A DNA stretch of 34,786 nt. Source: CAYJPV01 sp964396055 (GTDB lineage Bacteria; Acidobacteriota; Vicinamibacteria; Vicinamibacterales; JAKQTR01). Below, in pieces: positions 32,098-34,786 of the stretch. The stretch is from assembly GCA_964396055.1 (NCBI GenBank), contig CAYNDV010000036.1, positions 1-34,786 on the forward strand, in the 5' to 3' direction. Under the pieces are notes generated by a model. It was not told the DNA's origin and made no database searches. It saw nothing but the letters and a program-made list of their open reading frames with translations. The translations under genes and the position numbers were made by a program. Position 1 is the stretch's first letter. Every line of letters begins with the position of its first letter.

Positions 32098-32183
32098 ACC
32101 AACGATGGCGTGAACGACCCCGGTGCACTGCCTCGCCACTGGCCCCAGCCAGTGGAGTAGGGGTCGTTCACGCCATCGTTGGT
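32098..32183. repeat. Composite inverted repeat: 24-bp arms plus inner 8-bp hairpin
   Basis: Arms 32098-32121 and 32160-32183 are perfect complements over 24 bp (left arm begins ACCAACGATGGCGTGAACG). Inside is a second perfect stem, CCACTGGC (32136-32143) and GCCAGTGG (32148-32155), with a four-base loop. The left inner loop is 14 nt and the right 4 nt, so it is asymmetric. Such a structure can be a strong bidirectional transcription end, a replication or transfer site, or a small inverted-repeat element. It lies 112 bp after the stop of the upstream gene. Confidence 0.9.
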
Positions 32184-32520
32184 CGTGCCGCGTGTCGCTG
32201 CCTGTGCGATCCGTTTGTGCGGGATGGACGCGCCGCCCGCGTGCCCGACTTAGTGCCCAGCATTGGCGATGCACCAGGGGCGGACGATCGCGGGAGCCGT
32301 ACGGTGCGGTACCCGCGTCTCCTGACAGGAGTGTTGCGCACGCTCGCCCAGGACTCTCTGCCGCACCATCGCGCCATCAATGCTAACGCCGTGCTCGGCG
32401 TCGTCAATGCTCTCCGCTTCGCTTCGACCCGGCCGATGGCCGGGCCTCCGGGCTTTGACGATGCCTCCGCTCGGCAGGCGGAAGGCTATTGCGCGATGGT
32501 GGGCCAGAATGACGGTTGGG

Positions 32521-33087
32521 ATGCGCGATGTGTTGACGTGCGCATCCTGCGAGCGTATGTTGTGTTTGTCTCAGCAGTGCCGCACGGCACTTCCTCCATT
32601 CGCCAGAACGGCCAACGGAGCGCGTTCTCGGCCGGCGCCCTCAGGGCACTTCATCGAGCGCTACCCCTGCCACTTTGCAGCCCGTTGCACGGCCGCCACC
32701 GACCGTTTGTCGGCGCACCGGCAAGCTGCGAAACGTGTGACCTCTTCGATGGGCATCGCCCTCAGGGCTATGCCCATGACGAGGATGCGCCTTCCAGCGG
32801 CACAGCCGTGCCCTGGATCCGCTAAACGTTCGAACAGACGGCCGAACCATCGACTCGGCCGTCGCCGCTCGGAGCCCAACCCCGCGGACGATGCCGGCTC
32901 CAGGCCGCATCCGCGCTCACCGTGTCGGCGCGTCGATCAACACATCGACGCGCCAGAGCGCGCCTCCCAGCCAACACGAATCGCCAGGACTCGCGTGCGA
33001 TTGGGGGACCGCCATGGATGTGCCCGAATGCCCGGAAGACACGTCGAAACCGATCTCAATCGTCCGATGTCGGGAATTGCTGGGTGA
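32521..33087 (+). CDS. Weak candidate: Cys-rich protein of transposon-neighbour type
   Basis: A plus-strand frame from ATG 32521 begins MRDVLTCASCERMLCLSQQC, continues with RYPCHFAARC and HRQAAKRVT. That order (CxxCxR, then basic RxxRQ...VT) loosely resembles small zinc-finger-like proteins found beside insertion sequences. The rest of the 188-residue frame is compositionally random and runs into the next gene, so it may be a decayed or frame-shifted remnant, or not coding at all. A hairpin overlaps its middle. Confidence 0.2.
   Translation: MRDVLTCASCERMLCLSQQCRTALPPFARTANGARSRPAPSGHFIERYPCHFAARCTAATDRLSAHRQAAKRVTSSMGIALRAMPMTRMRLPAAQPCPGSAKRSNRRPNHRLGRRRSEPNPADDAGSRPHPRSPCRRVDQHIDAPERASQPTRIARTRVRLGDRHGCARMPGRHVETDLNRPMSGIAG
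32749..32777. terminator. Near-perfect hairpin, possible terminator or site
   Basis: Arms ATGGGCAT and ATGCCCAT (8 bp), one mismatch, then GCCC/GGGC (4 bp) around a TCA loop, spanning 32749-32777. No T-run follows on either strand. The loop-side word GCCCTCAGGGC is also present at 32637-32647, where it forms a smaller hairpin. A structural role is clear; its job is not. Confidence 0.5.
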
Positions 33088-33196
33088 CGACGCCGACGCG
33101 TTGTCGGACGATGAGGTTCTTGTCGTCGCGCGCCATGCCGAAGCGCTGGCGCACGTCGTGATCGCACTGGCGCTGCGGGAAGGTCACATTCGGTAG
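33014..33196 (+). CDS. Small acidic protein upstream of recombinase
   Basis: A 60-residue protein, MDVPECPEDTSKPISIVRC..., with the body CRELLGDDADALSDDEVLVVARHAEALAHVVIALAL forming two predicted helices. Similar short helical proteins often precede large serine recombinases in integrative elements (from memory); they may be recombination-directionality or regulatory factors, but that is not shown here. A GGGGG run lies six bases before the ATG. Its stop is 4 bp before the recombinase start, so the two are probably cotranscribed. Confidence 0.6.
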   Translation: MDVPECPEDTSKPISIVRCRELLGDDADALSDDEVLVVARHAEALAHVVIALALREGHIR

Positions 33197-33200
33197 GGCC

Positions 33201-34786
33201 ATGGCGAGACGACACAGCTTGTCGGCGCCCGGCGATGAGGCTAAGCTGCCGGTTATGGTCGGCGCGGTGATCTATGTTCGCGTCAGCACGAAGGAACAGA
33301 CCGAGAACCTGAGTCTGGCAACTCAGCTCCGCGCCTCCGAGGAGTACTGCCGCAGGCAGGGCTACGAGGTCCTCGAACGTTTCCACGAAGAGGGCGAGAG
33401 CGCCAAGACGACGGACCGCAGCCAGCTCCAGGCGCTGCTCAAGTACTGCCGAACGCACAAAGGCAAGGTCCAGTTCGTGGTCGTGTACAACCTCACGCGA
33501 TTCGCGCGCGAGAAGTACGACCATTTCGCCCTCCGCGCGCACCTCAATTCGCTCGGCATCTCGCTGCGGTCGGTCACGGAGCCGATCGACGACACTTCCA
33601 CTGGTAAGCTGATGGAAGGCGTACTTGCCGCGTTCGCGCAGTTCGACAACGACGTGCGCTCGGATCGGACGCGCGCCGGCATGCGGGCCGCTCTGGAGCT
33701 CGGCCGCTGGACATTCCCGGCACCCCTCGGCTACCTGAACGCCCCGAAGTGGTCGGGCAAGAGCATTCTTCACGACCCCGAGCGCGGGCCGCTCGTCAAG
33801 CGCGCCTTTGAGGATCTATCAACCGGGCGATACAGCAAGCAAGAGGTCATCGCGCGCGCGACCGAGGCAGGGTTGCGCAGCCGAAGGGGGCTCGCGCTCT
33901 CACCCCAGAGTTTCGGCCAGATGATGCGGAACGCCATTTACATAGGCAAGGTGGAGAGCCCGGACTTCGGCGTGTCCACGAAGGGCAACTTCGAACCGCT
34001 TGTGGACGAAGCCACGTTCTATCGCGCCCAGGCCGTGCTCGACGGCCGTGTCGTGGTGGCTGGTCCTCGACGGAGGAATCACCCGGACTTCCCGCTGCGC
34101 GGATTCGTGCGCTGCGAAAGCTGCGGCCGGCCGCTCACGGGTAGTTGGTCGAAGGGCCGGAACGGCCATTACGCGTACTACCACTGCCAGCGTCAGTGCC
34201 GGGCGGTGAACGTGAGCAAGGCCACTCTGGAAGGCGCGTTCGCAGATGAACTCGCGCTACTGCAGCCGACCGCGGGCTACATGCGGCTGGTCAAGGATCG
34301 GATTCTGCTCGTCTGGGAACAGCGACGAGCGGAAGCGACGGATCGAAATGCGGAGCGGGAGAAGCAGGTCAAGGTCATTCAGCAGAAGCTTGATCGGCTG
34401 GACGAGGCGTTCCTGTTTGCGCAAACGATCGACACCAAGAGCTACGAACGGCAACGCGACAGGCTTCGCGAAGAACTGACGCTGGCGCAGATCGACCAGC
34501 ACGCCGAGGCCATCGACGAACTCGACGTACAGGGCATCCTGGCGTTCGCAGAACGCATCCTGCCCCGGGCCTCGGACTTGTGGGTCCAGGCTTCGCTCGA
34601 CTACAAGCAGCGCCTGCAGCAGCTGTTCTTTCCCGAGGGGATTGCGTACGACGGAAATCGATTCAATCGAACCGCCGTAACAGCACCACTTTTCAAGTAC
34701 TTGGCGCCGTCTGAGAGTGCTGATGAAGGAGTGGTGAGCCGCGTAGGAATCGAACCTACAACCCGCAGATTAAGAGTCTGCTGCTC
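33201..34786 (+). CDS. Large serine recombinase, 3' end beyond window
   Basis: Site-specific recombinase of the large serine class that integrates and excises mobile DNA. The N-terminal resolvase domain has the catalytic serine in VIYVRVSTKEQ (Ser29 from the ATG at 33201), with conserved NLTRFAR and the FAQFDNDVRSDRTRAGM region. A recombinase domain follows, then a zinc ribbon CESCG (C305, C308) paired with HCQRQC (C329, C333), then a coiled coil (RNAEREKQVKVIQQKLDRLDE). The frame stays open to the window end and reads antisense into tRNA-Lys (VSRVGIEPTTRRLRVCC). This is common when an element sits in a tRNA gene. The 33201 start has AGGG upstream and adds 18 residues to an alternative ATG at 33255. 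No other mobility gene was seen. Confidence 0.9.
   Translation, partial: MARRHSLSAPGDEAKLPVMVGAVIYVRVSTKEQTENLSLATQLRASEEYCRRQGYEVLERFHEEGESAKTTDRSQLQALLKYCRTHKGKVQFVVVYNLTRFAREKYDHFALRAHLNSLGISLRSVTEPIDDTSTGKLMEGVLAAFAQFDNDVRSDRTRAGMRAALELGRWTFPAPLGYLNAPKWSGKSILHDPERGPLVKRAFEDLSTGRYSKQEVIARATEAGLRSRRGLALSPQSFGQMMRNAIYIGKVESPDFGVSTKGNFEPLVDEATFYRAQAVLDGRVVVAGPRRRNHPDFPLRGFVRCESCGRPLTGSWSKGRNGHYAYYHCQRQCRAVNVSKATLEGAFADELALLQPTAGYMRLVKDRILLVWEQRRAEATDRNAEREKQVKVIQQKLDRLDEAFLFAQTIDTKSYERQRDRLREELTLAQIDQHAEAIDELDVQGILAFAERILPRASDLWVQASLDYKQRLQQLFFPEGIAYDGNRFNRTAVTAPLFKYLAPSESADEGVVSRVGIEPTTRRLRVCC
34732..34786 (-). tRNA. tRNA-Lys (anticodon CTT), partial
   Basis: The minus strand carries the 3' part of a tRNA: anticodon stem TCTGC/GCAGA with loop CTCTTAA giving anticodon CTT (Lys), a five-base variable loop, T arm with GGTTCGATTCC, acceptor strand GCGGCTC, discriminator A and encoded CCA ending at 34732. 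The 5' part (D arm and 5' acceptor strand) lies outside the window. It is the probable insertion target of the serine recombinase, which overlaps it in antisense. Confidence 0.93.

Larger units (their letters stand above)
31987..33013. other. Gene-poor 1-kb stretch with large hairpins
   Basis: No strong gene was found. Plus-strand frames at 31983-32825 and 32380-33087 have no recognisable domain along most of their length. The stretch holds a 24-bp inverted repeat with an inner hairpin (32098-32183), a near-perfect hairpin at 32749-32777, and a repeated word CGCCCTCAGGGC at 32636-32647 and 32757-32768. A weak Cys-rich coding candidate begins at 32521. It could be an intergenic control or transfer region of the mobile element, or decayed transposon DNA. 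Confidence 0.6.

Noticed and set aside
12095..34786. Second copy of the tRNA-Lys 3' end as the left attachment site
   Set aside because: I looked by eye for the tRNA T-arm and anticodon-arm sequence elsewhere in the window and did not find it; the left end may lie outside or the core may be very short.

Overview
The window is high-GC bacterial DNA. A vWFA-related protein of the type described mainly from Acidobacteriota, a sensor diguanylate cyclase with two-component-regulator propeller repeats, and a lipoprotein with an Ig-like region suggest Acidobacteriota, perhaps Vicinamibacteria. That assignment is inference from gene style; no rRNA is present.

Left part (1 to about 12,340) looks like ordinary chromosome: an RhlE-like DEAD-box helicase, a pair of M16 metallopeptidases (one catalytic, one lacking the zinc motif), a membrane sensor diguanylate cyclase, a vWFA-related secreted protein, a SemiSWEET-like membrane protein, two exported proteins of unknown role, and the start of a small operon whose second gene is cut off. 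A 100-N gap at 6879-6978 is flanked by an exact 55-bp duplication. It is best read as an unmerged contig overlap, and collapsing it restores one open cyclase gene.

Middle part (about 12,340 to 24,000) is a defence island. It holds a large SMC/RloC-like ATPase with a CxxC hook and a possible PrrC/RloC-type nuclease tail, divergent from an operon-like run of AbiE-type antitoxin and toxin genes followed almost without gaps by a complete type I restriction-modification set (hsdM, hsdS, hsdR).

Right-centre part (24,128 to 29,755) holds the most unusual locus: a translationally coupled four-gene operon on the minus strand, driven by a near-consensus promoter with an overlapping inverted repeat. 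It encodes a 186-residue unknown protein, a QueC-like PP-loop/zinc protein, an XRE plus ImmA/IrrE-type metallopeptidase and a PIN-domain protein. The QueC-like gene lacks the QatA, QatB and QatD partners of Qat and the cyclase of type IV CBASS, so this may be an undescribed 7-deazaguanine-linked defence or toxin-antitoxin system. A divergent Fic gene has five TTTTCGAC repeats upstream and a 21-G tract near its 3' end.

Right end (29,981 to 34,786) is mobile-element DNA: two coupled genes of a kind seen on integrative elements, a gene-poor kilobase with large hairpins, a 60-codon gene, and a large serine recombinase whose reading frame runs antisense into a tRNA-Lys(CTT) gene cut by the window edge. 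This fits an integrative element or island inserted at tRNA-Lys, extending left towards about 12,340. No second attachment site was recognised.
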